The notes beneath the pieces were generated by a model that searched no databases, was not told the DNA's origin, and saw only the letters and a list, made by a program, of their open reading frames with translations. A DNA stretch of 64,000 nucleotides, from contig NC_060059.1 in NCBI RefSeq assembly GCF_020283565.1, forward strand, positions 3,479,501-3,543,500. The letters are read 5' to 3'. The stretch comes from Trifolium pratense (lineage: Eukaryota; Streptophyta; Magnoliopsida; Fabales; Fabaceae). Shown in pieces: positions 37,038 to 49,670 of this stretch (position 1 is its first letter; every line of letters begins with the position of its first letter). Both the position numbers and the translations under genes were made by a program.

Positions 37038-38750
37038 GGTTCAACAGGATTACATCATGCTTATCTTTATACCTTGATATTTGTACATAATATTTGCTTG
37101 CAACTTCGTATTCAACAATATCATGTTCATCCATTTGTTCGTTTGTTGTAATGATATTTCTGGCGACAATCACTGGCAATGCACTAATGGAAAATAATAA
37201 TTTGCTCACTTTTTGTTATTGATTGGTCATATAATGTTCCTTTGTTTAACTAATCGACATACTGTCACTTCGAATAAATGAAATCAGGAAACTTTAGTTA
37301 ATTAGTTGATCTACGGCAAACTATTGAACGGAAGGAATGATTGTTACTCATCTGATAATTAGGTTGATCATCATTCATCATTAAAATAGTAACACGTTGT
37401 TGATCATCATTCATCATTAAAATAGTAACATGTTAGTTGTTTTAAAACTAGGATATAGGAAATGAGACAGATAGGTGATTTTATTCAAACAATTAGATCA
37501 ATCTACTTGTCATACTAGCACGTTTCTAACTAATTTTAAAATCTTTAAATTTCTGGATCAGTGTAATCTTTTCCATTTTTATTTATTGTTTCCACCAGCA
37601 CACTTCAAGTTATGATGGAGCAGGTCCAATATGACAACTTAATCTGAGGAAATATAACTGAGTAATGTCTGCTAGAGTGCTCTGTTTGAACCATACATTT
37701 TCTTTGAAGGCTACAAAAACTTTATGCAAATTGACATGGTGCCCATCTTGATGACTTGCGTGCTTGAAAGCCGCGTGTCTCATAACTCAATTCTACAAAA
37801 CAGACTTTAAGCTGAATGATGCCTTATATTTATAAACAATTTTTTTGGCCATATCCCATCTAATTTGATTAATAAATTAACTATTGAAATAATTAATAAT
37901 TTAATTTATATACAATGACATTATAATAATTTAAGGCATAGATTCTCTTGCAATTTTTTATGCATTAAATCAAGTCTCTCTATAATTTTGTTTGATATGT
38001 TATTCTCTACAACATAACTTTTTGTTTAAATGGACAAAATAAGAAAAAAGAAAAGCCTAAAAAGTTACTATGTGCACGCCAGTGACTCAAAGGGAAATGT
38101 ACCCTTAACAAAGGCGATGCTGTCTGTCTCTGTGTTGGTTGGGTTAATAGTATAATGGTAGCTAGTGGAATTGGTGCACCTTCAGTCTTTGCATACCTTT
38201 TTCAGTGTTTGGTGCCTTCCCTTCCTTTTTACTATAAGAGTCATGCACCTTTGATCAAGTCCAAGTCTTAAGAAAAATCTAAATTTAATTTTTTCTCAAT
38301 ATTTTAAAATTTTTACCCTGTTGTAGTCATAATTTTACAAATAATTGTACAATAAAGCATTTGTCTTCAGCTGCATGTGTCTGCAACTCAATTTTTTTAG
38401 AATTGTGCAAAAATTGTTTTTTAAGAAATAAAAGTTATGTCATATAATTGATAATAATATCATCAAAATCATGCTAAACTTAAACTAACCCAAAAATGCT
38501 TAAATGAGATGACACATATCTCTTATAGTTTAACTAACGTTCTGGATTTAATATCTGATTTGGACATGCAACAACGTTAAAACTCTCAGAGAGAGTTTTC
38601 CGACCATTTGAATCTCGCTAAGATCAAAAGATTAGTCTCTATAGTTGTGCGCGAAAAATATCTGATTTAAAAAAAACACTTATAGAACTAAAATATTAAT
38701 ATTAATTAATACATTAGCATAAGTATGTGCAAAATGATCTGAAAATTACC
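37038..38750. other. PTEN2 3' flank and spacer
   Basis: The start is probably 3' UTR. A perfect-period 36-bp tandem pair lies at 37363-37398 and 37399-37434, with one difference (AACACGTT against AACATGTT). No gene is visible in the rest. Confidence 0.4.
37363..37434. repeat. 36-bp tandem duplication
   Basis: Two adjacent 36-bp units begin GTTGATCATCATTCATC and differ at one base. Confidence 0.9.
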
Positions 38751-38858
38751 AATCGTTAGTTGGTTCAATAGTAATTGACGCTTAATTTGATAGTGAGGAT
38801 CACGGTTCGATCCCCCGCACCAGATTAATCCGGCTGTCAAAGCAAAAAAACAAAAAAT
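38751..38858 (+). mobile_element. SINE of the 4481-4626 family
   Basis: It starts AATCGTTAGTTGGTTCAATA, carries GGTTCGATCCCCC (B-box) and ends GGCTGTCAAAG with A-rich tail. ATCTGAAAATTACC before (38737-38750) and ATCTGAAATTTCACC after (38859-38873) are a slightly diverged target duplication. Confidence 0.75.
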
Positions 38859-39740
38859 ATCTGAAATTTCACCCTCTTAAAGCATGTGCAAAATAAGTAC
38901 GTTATAATTTTTATTTTATTTTTAAGGCAATAAGTGCATTAGCTAAAGTGTGAACATCTTTATCTCAATAAAATGCACCCCTCTATAATAAGCACCTTTA
39001 GCTAAAATTTCAAATGAGATGAGACACATAAGATATAAATAAGACTAACCCAAAAATGCTCAAATGAGATGAGACACATAAGATATAAATTTCAAACAGC
39101 ATTTTAAAACTAAATGAGTTATGCTAATCATATATTTTTATTGAATAAAGACAGTCACAAATGCACAAACAAATAACACATGTTGAGATTGTCTCTAAAC
39201 AGGACAAGTTTATGTGTTCGTTATAGTAATGTACTATACGATCCAGTTTTTGTATTCTCTGCTTGAATGGTAGTGACTATTTATTTATAAGTTTTAAATT
39301 ATCAATATTCGATCTGCAGACAATAACGCCAGGAATCATAAATATCATTATCAGAAGTGCCTATTCAAAAATAAATAAATTATCAGACGTGCCAATTTCC
39401 ATGTGGTCAAGCACATTCCCTTAAATATACTATCATAAATTTTCTATGCAAAAGAATAATTAATCCCTTTTTAGGAACAGAAGATGTTAAATCATAAAAA
39501 GTATAATCAACCATTCAATAATGGAAGCACTTCTTCTTCCTAACTATATAAGTGTTTTCTCAAAGCCTGTATGTTACATTTTTTTTTCTTTCTTTTCGAT
39601 GAATTAATAGTTAGAATTTCACCTTTTAAAGTAAATAAGTGGGAGTATTAGAGTTCAAACTCTGATCTTACATATTATATACAATATCTTATCAAATTCA
39701 TTTTTTTATAATCCATAATAAACATACTCTCGTAAACAAA
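38859..39740. other. Spacer with local tandem repeat and SINE-like fragment
   Basis: A 50-bp-period repeat starts at 39011 and 39061 (CAAATGAGATGAGACACATA), with a related piece at 38480-38525. At 39610-39680 AGTTCAAACTCTGATC resembles a B-box in a decayed SINE. No gene is visible. Confidence 0.4.
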
Positions 39741-39749
39741 GTACTCTAA

Positions 39750-40295
39750 AAAATGAGTCCTTCTGCCACTTGCACTCATTGTAGCCTCCAAGACGAATCC
39801 ATTGTATTCGGGACTGTGAGTTCTCTTGTGGCCTTTGGAACCACATTGATTTTAACAATCTGAATTTCTTCTCAAATATGGATGTTTACGATTGGCTCAA
39901 GTTGGGTGTCACATGATGTGCCCGAACAATGAGACTTGATCCTTAAGTCGGCTCTCCTTCAACATTCGAGCTATGGTCGAAACTTTCAAAAACTGCTTCT
40001 CCCCCGCTTCTAACGACGAGGTAGTTCATAGATATATCAAGTGCAACAATAATAATTACTCTTGTATCATTTTTAATGTGGACCGAAGTTGCCCTGGTTC
40101 TCCCATTCAATCTGGATTTGGAGGCATTATTAAAAACACATTCGACCACTATCTTGCAAGTTTCTCAGGCTTCATTCAAGGGTCATCTGACATTTTGCTT
40201 GCTGAACTGTATGTTATCTATAAGGACCTCTTGTTGGTTAATAACATGGGTATTGATGAACTTGTCTGCTACTCTGATTCTTTACTTTGGTAAAC
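39750..40295 (+). pseudogene. LINE relic: zinc-binding and RNase H end of ORF2
   Basis: The segment at 39755-39905 reads, with breaks, as a plant reverse-transcriptase zinc-binding region (CTHCSLQDE-like, then a YDWLK-like end). The frame to 40293 reads as a type of RNase H found in plant LINE ORF2: IIFNVDRSCPGSPIQSGFGG, IKNTFDHYL, GSSDILLAELYVIYKDLLL and IDELVCYSDSLL. The usual NVDGS is NVDRS here and the frames are broken, so it is dead. It is paralogous to 57250-57866. Confidence 0.7.
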
Positions 40296-40417
40296 ATAGA
40301 AACCGAAATTTATTTATTTATAATAACAAATTGGATGCCCTGAAAACAGTTAGTGGACTAGGCCGTTGTTGCTTGCTATAATCTGTTAGCACCCGGCCCA
40401 TGAAGCCAAAAAAATTC

Positions 40418-40560
40418 AAGTTAATCCTTGAAGCGTTGAGTAACTTTTTTGGGTGGCTAATAATCATATTAATCTCTATTTATTTATTTTTTACAGTAAC
40501 AATCAAGTTAATCCTTGAAGCGTTGAGTAACTCTTTTTTGGGTGGCTGATAAATAATCAT
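40418..40560. repeat. 86-bp-period tandem duplication
   Basis: CAAGTTAATCCTTGAAGCGT at 40418 recurs at 40504, both followed by TGAGTAAC, a T run and GGGTGGCT, then TAATCATAT. Confidence 0.85.
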
Positions 40561-42077
40561 ATGAATTTTTGCTTTCTAGTAAATGTTACATATAAAAATT
40601 GGGCAAAGTTTTTTTTTTCTTTTTTCCGACAAACATTACTAAAATTTACACATAATAGTATATTAAAATTTAGATAAGAGTATTTTAACCTAATAATATC
40701 AACATTGTTAATTAAACTAAACCTTTGAAACAATTGAGTAAGATTTTTTAGTATAAACAAATAAAGACATAAGAAGAAGAAATAAATGAAAAAGTGTGAA
40801 AATGAAATTGAAGATTGAAAGGTATAAGAGAGGTTGTTTTCATGGGTCCAACTTGATGTGCGTGCCCTAAGATGTAATGTAATTCTGCCCGCCAACTAAA
40901 CATAAACACCGAAAGCACAAACAACTCAAAATATAAAGAATCAAGAAAAGAAGACCATACTATATATGAGAAAAAATCACCAACAAAAAAGGAGAAAAAG
41001 ATAAATCATTTCTAAACATAAAAATTCCAATGTCTATTACCGTATCATTTGATTTTTGTGGTTATGTAGAAATTTAAAAGTAAGAGACAAGAAAAAATGT
41101 ACTAACTACTACATATATTATCTATACTCTTAAAATAAATATTAATATTATAGACTACAATAGAAAAAATATGATGATTAAAAAAATACATTACTATAAT
41201 ATTAGTAATATAATATGAAATAATAATAAAAATAAAATCCAATTGTTCGGTTTAAAATATAAGAATTAATTTTAAATTGGTGAGACTTTACATCACCTTT
41301 TTATAATTTGAGCGTATTTATCAAACAATCAATAAAAACAAACCACATTGTATGTAGTACTCACAAGTAACTTTTAATTGACATGCATATGACTTCTTCT
41401 CATTGATTGTTGGGTAAATATTTCTAAATTATCAAGAGTTTGTGTAGAAAAAACATTTTAAATTAGAGTTTAATATTTTTGACGCATAAATCAGAGTTTA
41501 ATGGGTATACTACGTTAAAGTAAAATATTTTTACATAAACATCGAATAAAAATTAATTATTACTCTACATCATACATTAGAGTAAAGTGTAGTGAATAAT
41601 ATGTCAGAATAACTGCCGTTGAATTGAACGAAAATATAAAATAATAAGATGGATACATGCTAATATCTCTATTAAATTTTACTTCATCCACCCCTCTGAA
41701 AATAAGTGTCACGGTTGACTACCGTACACTTACCAATACACAACTTTAACCGTTAATATTTTTAATTATAATATTATTAAAAATTTATAAAAAAATTAAT
41801 ATTTAAAAAATACTCATCTTGAATTTATTATATTGATATTTGATATTCATATAAATATATAAAGACAAGTGTGACACCCACTCAGCTGAAAATCATCACT
41901 CTCTTCTATTCTCTCTAGTTCTCTCCTATACACTATACTACTACTACCTCTCCCTACTTTTCTTTCTCTGTTTTCACATCATATCTCTCTCTATCTCTTC
42001 TTTACTTCTTCACTTCTTCACACACACAAACACAGAGAGAAAGAGAGAACACAGACAAAGAGAAAAAAGAGAGTGAG
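40561..42077. other. Spacer and upstream region of the cyclin gene
   Basis: AT-rich. A half Stowaway-like piece lies at 41690-41875: it has a degenerate CCACCCCTCTGAAAATAAGTG end and no visible partner. TATATAAA at 41856-41863 is a plausible TATA box, followed by a CT-rich leader from about 41890. No gene is visible before 42078. Confidence 0.45.
41462..41502 (-). repeat. Poly(A) micro-insertion, 12/13-bp duplication
   Basis: ATTAGAGTTTAAT (41462-41474) and ATCAGAGTTTAAT (41490-41502) flank 15 nt. On the minus strand these are TTATGCGTCAAAAAT. Confidence 0.55.
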
Positions 42078-42116
42078 ATGGGTTTGAGACTCAGTACTGT
42101 TTCCTTCTTTTTATAA
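42078..42116 (+). CDS. Upstream ORF 1 in CYCD3 leader, 12 aa
   Basis: It encodes MGLRLSTVSFFL and stops with TAA at 42114-42116. The last A of that stop is the A of the next ATG, so terminating ribosomes would be placed on uORF 2. Whether the transcript includes it depends on the start site; the TATA box at 41856 suggests it does. Confidence 0.45.
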   Translation: MGLRLSTVSFFL

Positions 42117-42235
42117 TGAACAAAGGACCACAAATCCTCTTCTTCACTGAAGAAGATGGCAATCCATCATCATCATCATCACAATCAACTCAATCAAAAC
42201 GTTTCATCTCTTCTTCTAGATACTCTTTACTGTGA
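42116..42235 (+). CDS. Upstream ORF 2, overlapping the CYCD3 start in another frame, 39 aa
   Basis: It starts MNKGPQILFFTEEDG and ends TGA at 42233-42235. It passes over the main ATG at 42156 in a different frame, so the ATC/CAT repeat is read as serine here and as histidine in the cyclin. It would reduce main-frame initiation if translated. Confidence 0.45.
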   Translation: MNKGPQILFFTEEDGNPSSSSSQSTQSKRFISSSRYSLL

Positions 42236-44025
42236 TGAAGAAAAATGGGAAGAAGAACAAGAACATCATGAAGATGATTTATCATCTGAACAAAGTGATG
42301 TTACAACAAACAATGATATCTTTGATTCTACTTCCCTTTTTCCTCTGCTTTTCTTAGAACAAGATTTGTTCTGTCAAGATGAAGAACTTAACACTCTTTT
42401 CATCAAAGAAAAAACTCATTATGAAGATCTGAATTTTGATGACTCACTCTCTCAACCACGTCGTGAAGCTGTTGAATGGATCCTTAAAGTCAATGCCCAT
42501 TATGGTTTCTCTTCTCTCACTGCAACACTTGCTGTTACTTACTTTGACAAATTCATTTTAACCTTCCATTTTCAAAAAGATAAACCATGGATGCTTCAGC
42601 TTGTTGCTGTTACTTGCATCTCTTTAGCTGCTAAAGTTGAAGAAACACAAGTTCCTCTTCTCTTAGACCTTCAAGTATGTTACCATATTTGGTTGTTCTG
42701 TTCTGTTTTCTTTTTCTTATGTTTTGGTTGTGATGTTCTGTTTTTTTTTTTTTTTTTTTTTTAAGGTGCAAGATACCAAATATGTGTTTGAGGCAAAAAC
42801 TATTCAAAGAATGGAACTTTTGATTCTTTCAACACTGAAATGGAAGATGCATCCTGTAACACCACACTCATTTCTAGATCACATTATAAGAAGGCTTGGT
42901 TTGAAAACTAATCTTCATTGGGAGTTTCTTAGGCGTTGTGAGAATCTTCTTCTATCACTACTTTTAGGTAAGTAAGCAATATCATCAATAATAGTTGTAG
43001 GAATAGTAATAGTAGTACTCTTTCAGTTACATAACATTATGAGCATTATTGAGTAGTAGTACTTTGACTTTGTTGAAAAACTTTACCTTATGCATAAGTA
43101 CAAAAAATGAATATGTATAAAATAGTAGTAATAAAGAAAGACAAAATGTTGATTTTTTTGTTATATGCATGTTGTTGTTTGTGTATAGATTCAAGATTTG
43201 TTGGTTGTGTTCCTTCTGTGTTGGCCACTGCTACAATGCTGCATGTTATAGACCAGATTGAACAGAGTGATGATGGTGTGGAGGACTACAAAAATCAGCT
43301 TCTTAATGTTCTCAAAATCAGTAAGGTCAGTATATAGTAACTGGATATATGTTCATGTGTTATGTTTTTTGTTTAGTTTATGTTAATTTTAATTTAATAC
43401 AAGTACTTTAATTTAATAGAACTACTCAATGGGACCATATAAAATGTGTCCATGACCAGCATCTTAGATTAATAATAAATAAATGTCGGGCAAACACTCC
43501 AGTACACATCTTATTTAGATATGTATCAGATGTGTATAATCCTAATAGGTCCGCAAATATTTGTGAATCTATCAGAATTGTCCAGATTAACAAATGTACC
43601 GGTAGATATCTTAATAAGATGTGTACCGAAGAATTCACATGATATTAATTAATTAATGAACATAATGATAAGCACATGATTTGATTTAGTATAATGGTTA
43701 CTTAATTCAACTCTGCAATTTTTTTTTTTTACAGGAGAAAGTAGATGAATGTTATAATATGATTCTGCAAGTAACAAATGCAAATTCTAATGATGATTAT
43801 TATGGTAATAAACGAAAGTATGAACAAATCCCTGGTAGTCCAAGTGGCGTAATTGATGCTGTATTTAGTTCTGATGGTTCCAACGATTCATGGACAGTGG
43901 GGTCATCAACATATTCAACATCAGAACCTGTGTTTAAGAAGACCAAAACTCAAGGACAAAATGTTAATTTGTCACCTCTTAACAGGGTTATTGTCGGAAT
44001 TCTTGCCACTGCAACCTCTCCTTAA
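42156..44025 (+). CDS. CYCD3: D-type cyclin, CYCD3 class
   Basis: Four exons, 42156-42674, 42766-42967, 43189-43325 and 43735-44025, join in phase to 382 residues, typical of CYCD3. Near the N terminus are a six-histidine run and LYCDE, an LxCxE site for binding the retinoblastoma-related protein. The cyclin box starts at SQPRREAVEWILKVNAHYGF and includes TLAVTYFDKFIL and AVTCISLAAKVEETQVPLL. The second fold covers HPVTPHSFLDHIIRRLGL to YKNQLLNVLKISKEKVDECYNMI. With CDKA it drives G1/S entry in dividing tissue, usually in answer to cytokinin and sugar. Intron 1 ends in 22 T directly before its acceptor. Two upstream ORFs precede the start. Confidence 0.95.
42741..42762 (+). repeat. 22-base T run at the 3' splice site of CYCD3 intron 1
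   Basis: The run ends one base before the AAG acceptor, so it serves as the polypyrimidine tract. Such runs vary easily in length. Confidence 0.9.
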
Positions 44026-47000
44026 AACCTTCCCTCTGAATTTTCTATGTCCTTAAAAAAAAACCAAATAACCATAAAAAAAATTACCACAAAAAAGATC
44101 TATATTTATCTACTATGGTTATGTTCATGTTGCTACTAAACTGATCTAGTTAGTTTAGTAGTGTCTTTCTTTGAATCTCTTCATTTCCAACAATGTCCCA
44201 AGTTCATTTACACGAATCTCTTGAAGAGGATGATGATGATGATGATAGAGGATGAAAAAATGGTTGAATTTGCTGAGGGAATTGATTAAAGAGGAGAGGA
44301 CAAAGTTGGCAATGAAGATTATTATTACTATGAGCAAGAAAGCACCTTATGATGCTATGCTATGATGATATGTTTCATTTCAAGGCACTTTATTTTTATA
44401 TTCAATGGATCTTTTCTAAGACCATACCAAATTTGGACATATTTAAATCATATATTTCTATAATAAATAATTGGGAATAATTTTTGTTCATATGTGTATG
44501 TGCTTTTATTCATTTCTTTTGTTTGAAATTGAATCATTGGATGGATGCATTGTGGTGGGAAACTCTGTTAAGTATCATAGAGATTTGCGACTGACCCAAT
44601 TGGTCCACTCAAATATTTTCACCATTTTCTTTATCATAATAGTAGTTTATTTTTAGACTAAATATTTAATTTGGTCTTCATTGTTTGTTTCTCCATCCAA
44701 TTTAGTTCATGACTAAAATATTGGTATAGTAAATGTGAGTTAGAACTTAGAAATCTTATATCAGATGAAAATGCGAGTGTTGAGCAATATATAAGCGGGA
44801 TATCTAATGCTTTAAGATTTTGAATATGAATGGTATTTATCAAAGGCGAAAGGAATTGTTTTTTTGTGTCAAAAGTATTCCCGACAATGACATTGTCTTG
44901 CTAAGTCTTACATTGGATGTTGAGCGATGTATATATATGTGAGATGATTTATGTATCTAATGCTATAAATCTTTGAGTGAACTGTCGACTAAATGTGAAT
45001 AATTTTCCGAACTACTTATAACCGAAAAACAAAATACACTAATTAGATTGGACCACAAGAAAATTATGAGAGACCATTTTTATTTGTGTATTTTTAGTAG
45101 TAGAAAGGAAACAAATGAGACAGAAGAAATAAAGAAATGTTTTTTTGTAGAGATTAAGAAGAAGGATTTGTTTGTTTGCATGTGAAGGAAGAAGTAGTTT
45201 GTCGGGCATTGGAGTTTTTTGGTGTTTGATTGGAAGATTGAGTTGAGTCTATTGACCTCGTAAGAAGGGCCAACACAACACAACACAAAACAACACTTGG
45301 TCTTATACAAATGACCCTTAATGTAATGTAATCTAATCCATGCTCTTCTTCCATAAACCTAACCACTGACCTATTCACTGAAAACACCAGCTATGTTTTA
45401 CCTCTATCACTGCGCTCCATTTATTACTCCTACACCATGCTTTGTACGGCACATCAGTTACTATACTAGTAGTAGGAGTAGTACATACTCCTAGTTCATT
45501 GTACTAGTATTTTCCAACATATGCATTAGCATGTCATTATCAAAAAAGATTAGAGTTAGATAGCACTAATTAAATAATGTACTATAGCCTATAGTACAGT
45601 AAAAACCTTTTACTAGTTGGTACTAGTATTAGTACTATTGTCCAATATTAATTGCATTGCAAACACCTTCATTCCATAAAATGTTACTGTGGTAAAAGTT
45701 GTCATTGACCAAGGACGACTATATGAGCTTTATACAACTCTTCAATCAAAACTTTGGTCAGCTCTTGTACATCTTTGCCAATCCAATAATTTCACCACAA
45801 TCTATGTTACCGATTTCTATGATACGGATTGAACCTATGTGACCCTCACATTGGGTTCGTGACTTTCTATATGAAACTTCAAGTTGGATTATTGAAGTCC
45901 AACTTACGTATAGAAATTTAGAGAACATTAATTAAATTTATCGAATAACCCTTGCTTTATCAAATGTAGTTTACATTTTATCGGAGTACATTAATTATTA
46001 CATGCAAAAACATACAACATTTAAAAAAAGAAAGGAGGGAGTATATAGAATTAGTTTTGTTGGTATCCAAACATTTATAAGTTGTCATATACTACTTTAT
46101 TATTAGTTAAAATATCATGTCTTATTGCACAACCACAACAACTTAGCGGTCAAGAGAAGGTGACAATTGAATAATGATGGTTAATAGTAGTACTAATGAC
46201 AAGCATAGGACATACCAAAGAACACGGAAAAAAAAATTCAAAACAAAATTCAAAGTATAGTATTAGTGGGATACATAACATAATGAACTTTTCAATGCTT
46301 ATGTTATGCAATGCAAGCATTGCATTGGAGTACTTGTTAGTTGGATTAGACTAAGTATGATTAATTGCAAAACTCTTTTTAAAGAAACAAAAGAAAGTTA
46401 CCATACCCCATGTGGAGATAACATTCCGTAGACTTTTTCCCTTTCTCTAAATTATGTTGAGATTTCTTTTTTCTTTTTGTTTTTCTCCTTCCTATAACTT
46501 TTTCTTTTATGGTGCAAAGATTCATCATCATCATCATTCTAGTGGATTCACTATAGTGCATGCTTCACCTTTTGCTTGTTTTTACTTTACTTTTTTTTGG
46601 TCTTTGTTCTTGTGTGAAAAATAAAAAATAAAAATAAAAAATAAAGTTCAATCTACTTTTTTCACGTGTATACACAATTTCTATAAAGATATTGCAATCT
46701 AAAATAAAAACACATTGTATGGAGCAAAATGGATTAAGAATTATGTATATATCTTGGTTTGGTATTTTAGAATTAAAAAAGTTTTTACCTTGGAGGGGTT
46801 ATAACTTATAAAGCATAAGAATGCCATATTTGTTTGTTTTTATTAAGTGAAGTGCGATTAGTAATGCAAGAAATGAAGAAAAAAACAAAAGGAGTAAGTA
46901 GAATCAAAATGCTTTTAGTTTTGTGGTGTCTTTGACAAAATACACATCTAATCATAAATTATGATATAGTAATGCATAAAGGCAATGGATTTTATTATGG

Positions 47001-48352
47001 GGGACATAATCTGATTTTGTAGGAAGATTGTCCTTGGTTCTATTAATATTTTTCTCCACTTTTAAGTTTGGTGTACATTATATATAAGATAGTACCATAT
47101 GGATTATGACTTCATGAATCAGACAGAAAAACTATAGTGAAAAAATTGTTTTTCCAAATTTATTTAGGAGGACCAAAGCTTATTATGTAAATTAGTTATG
47201 TATGCCCCCACACCAATAATTGTAGAATAATAATATGATACATTGGGGACTATAAGCTTGATGATTTTAACCTTTTTTTGTTGACCTAGTCACATCCATT
47301 ATTTTATTAATTACTACTAGTAGTTTTAATTAATTAATAATTAACATAAATTAAGACCCTCAATGTAATTTTGCTATGGTGTTTTCTTGGTTACTTACAG
47401 CTGTAAAGTCTAAAAGAACAATAAAAAGAGGACCATATATGTTTGTGGACCCTAACCTCTCATTTCAATGTCTCTCTATTTCTCTCTTACATTTTTGCAT
47501 GACAAATGCAAATGGAAACAAATGCCTAGGTTGCACAATAAAACATTACTAGTACTCTTATCAATGCTTACAATTCTCTTCAGAACAAAGCAATAAAGCA
47601 TACCATAAAAATGCATCTTCATAAATACAGTTGTATCTATTACTGGGAAAGCTGAAGCTGATGACTATTCTCACTGTATAAACCATTCCAAAATGCTAAA
47701 ATCATGCAACTTTAACCATTAATGATCTCTTATTGCTAAGGACAGTCCTATAAATAAAAGTGAAAAATATCACAAAATCAAAATTTAAATTTAGTTCAGC
47801 CAACTTGAAGATTAATATATTTCATAGCGAGTTTCATGTAGCCTAAGTCGTTGAGATAGTATAGAGACGTCTGTTATAATTGAAAACTATAATTACGGTG
47901 GATTTGAAAAGAAAATTGTTTGGACCTCAAATGCGACAAACATATTACTTAGAGAATTTCCTATGCTAGAAGAAAAGTTATATGTGTTTTTTTTATAAAA
48001 AAAATCGATATTTGACCTGAAGACCGACTAATTCGAATGATTTATGTTCTTAACTTAGTTTAAGTGGAACCACAATTACTAAGAACATGTTATTGCTAAT
48101 GAATTGTTTTTGGTGTGGTTGTTAATGCTACATCATGCTCTTTCAAGGCTTAAAAGTTTAAATCTTGTTCTTATGAGTTCTTAAAATGTAAGAACACACC
48201 CATTGAAAGTGTTTGAATGGCATTCAACTTGCCATGATAATAAGACCTAGAGAATTAAATAGTTGGTCCTCACTTTATTTTCAACCCACAGCTTCAAAAA
48301 ATCCACAAACACCTTTGCGTAGCACCTAGGAACAACCAACATGGTTGGAATC
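44026..48352. other. Gene-free region downstream of CYCD3
   Basis: It begins with the probable CYCD3 3' UTR and a GAT repeat at 44228-44248. At 44735-45000 two partly similar pieces (GTGTTGAGCAATATATAAG and GATGTTGAGCGATGTATA) may be decayed LTR ends. I found no coding frame with family similarity on either strand, and no tRNA or rRNA. Frames at 45080-45387 and 46379-46561 are low in complexity. Confidence 0.4.
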
Positions 48353-48656
48353 TGTTAGAAATAATATAAAACCATTGATATGGCTCTATCCTAACACCTT
48401 AAGGTTTTGGGATAATCGGTTATTTGACATGGTATCAGAGCCTCTATGACTAAGTGGTCTAGAGTTCGATCCCCGCTCCCCTCACTTTCTAATTAAAAAA
48501 GTGGAATTTAAGCATATGGTAGGTGGACCTATGCATTATCCACACTTCAAGCCCAAGTGGGCTCTTGCGTGAGGGGGCATGTTAGAAATAATATAAAACC
48601 ATTGATATGGCTCTATCCTAACACCTTAAGGTTTTGGGATAATCGGTTATTTGACA
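48353..48656 (+). mobile_element. Perfect 304-bp TRIM with 77-bp LTRs
   Basis: The LTRs at 48353-48429 and 48580-48656 are identical over 77 bp, begin TGTTAGAAATAA and end TTATTTGACA. The primer-binding site TGGTATCAGAGCC starts directly after the left LTR. A purine-rich GTGAGGGGGCA precedes the right LTR. GAATC flanks both sides (48348-48352 and 48657-48661). The 150-bp interior codes for nothing, so it must have moved with enzymes from another element. Identical LTRs indicate recent movement. Confidence 0.95.
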
Positions 48657-48661
48657 GAATC

Positions 48662-49469
48662 CAAATGAACCATTCTTATTGCGTCGTATAATTGATTTTC
48701 ACATATTTGATTGTTCTCGCATAAATTGATTTTGTTTAAAAAAACAGTTTTAGTTTTATTTAAGTAGGCATATTTTAATGTAAAACACCTCAAATTTATA
48801 TTATTTTTAACCATACTCAATTTTGGAAAATTAATTAACCTCCATATGGTGGTGGAACCAAACGCATAGATACTTGGTTCACTCAATTTTCTTTATGTGT
48901 TTGCCAAAATCTTAGTATAATCAAATATACAATATATATATATATGTCTTTTTTGTTTTAGGTTTCGGTTGAGACAAATTAAACTACAAATTTTTACTTC
49001 TCGAGACTATATTTAAAAGCTATATTACACTTTCATCAAAATTGTATCTTTTATTTTGTTGGGATAGAAATCTAAGCCAAACAACTACTAGGTGTTATAT
49101 AATTAAATTTCAAAACTTGTGTTTTTCAACCAAGGTAGATGAAACGTGGAAGAATTTGACCTTTCCAAGACAGACAATTAGGACGGGCAGAGTTAATCCA
49201 CTCTATAATAAGGTAATATGTCACATCACTATGCTAATTTTGCCATTTATGTACAAATTCAACTTCAAGAGAATGAGGTCAACATTTTAAAGTAATTAAA
49301 TTTAAATTCTTCAATAATTTGACGAAAAGTGTAGAAATTCGTCTCCACCTACTTCACACTTGAAATTGTTTCCCTCTTCTTTTTTGTCATTAGTAATCAT
49401 TTCCTTCATGCATCAATTACCACATTATTTGTGTTTGTTTTTTGAAGTATTAAAATTAAAATTTAGGGT
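48662..49469. other. Spacer, nothing assigned
   Basis: At 48845-48865 GGTGGAACCAAACGCATAG resembles one end of the TGTTTGGTT MITE family, but I could not find its partner. No gene is visible. Confidence 0.3.
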
Positions 49470-49478
49470 TAAATAAAA

Positions 49479-49661
49479 GGGTCTTGCTAACGAGTGCCCG
49501 GGGCACTCTTTAAGCATTCCATTAAAAGAAATTTTTTATTCAAATAATTAAACTTTCCAATTTTCAATGCGTTGACTTTACGCATTTCCATGAAAATTCT
49601 ATAAAAAACTTACTATTTAAGGGCTTAAAGAGTGCCCCGGGGGCACTATTTAGCATTTGCC
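49479..49661 (+). mobile_element. Mutator-type MITE, copy 2, perfect 9-bp duplication
   Basis: The ends GGGTCTTGCTAACGAGTGCC and GGGCACTATTTAGCATTTGCC are inverted repeats. CTCTTTAAG and CTTAAAGAG lie just inside. TAAATAAAA flanks it at 49470-49478 and 49662-49670. It belongs to the family of the element at 22282-22460, in the other orientation and with more GC-rich ends. Confidence 0.85.
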
Positions 49662-49670
49662 TAAATAAAA

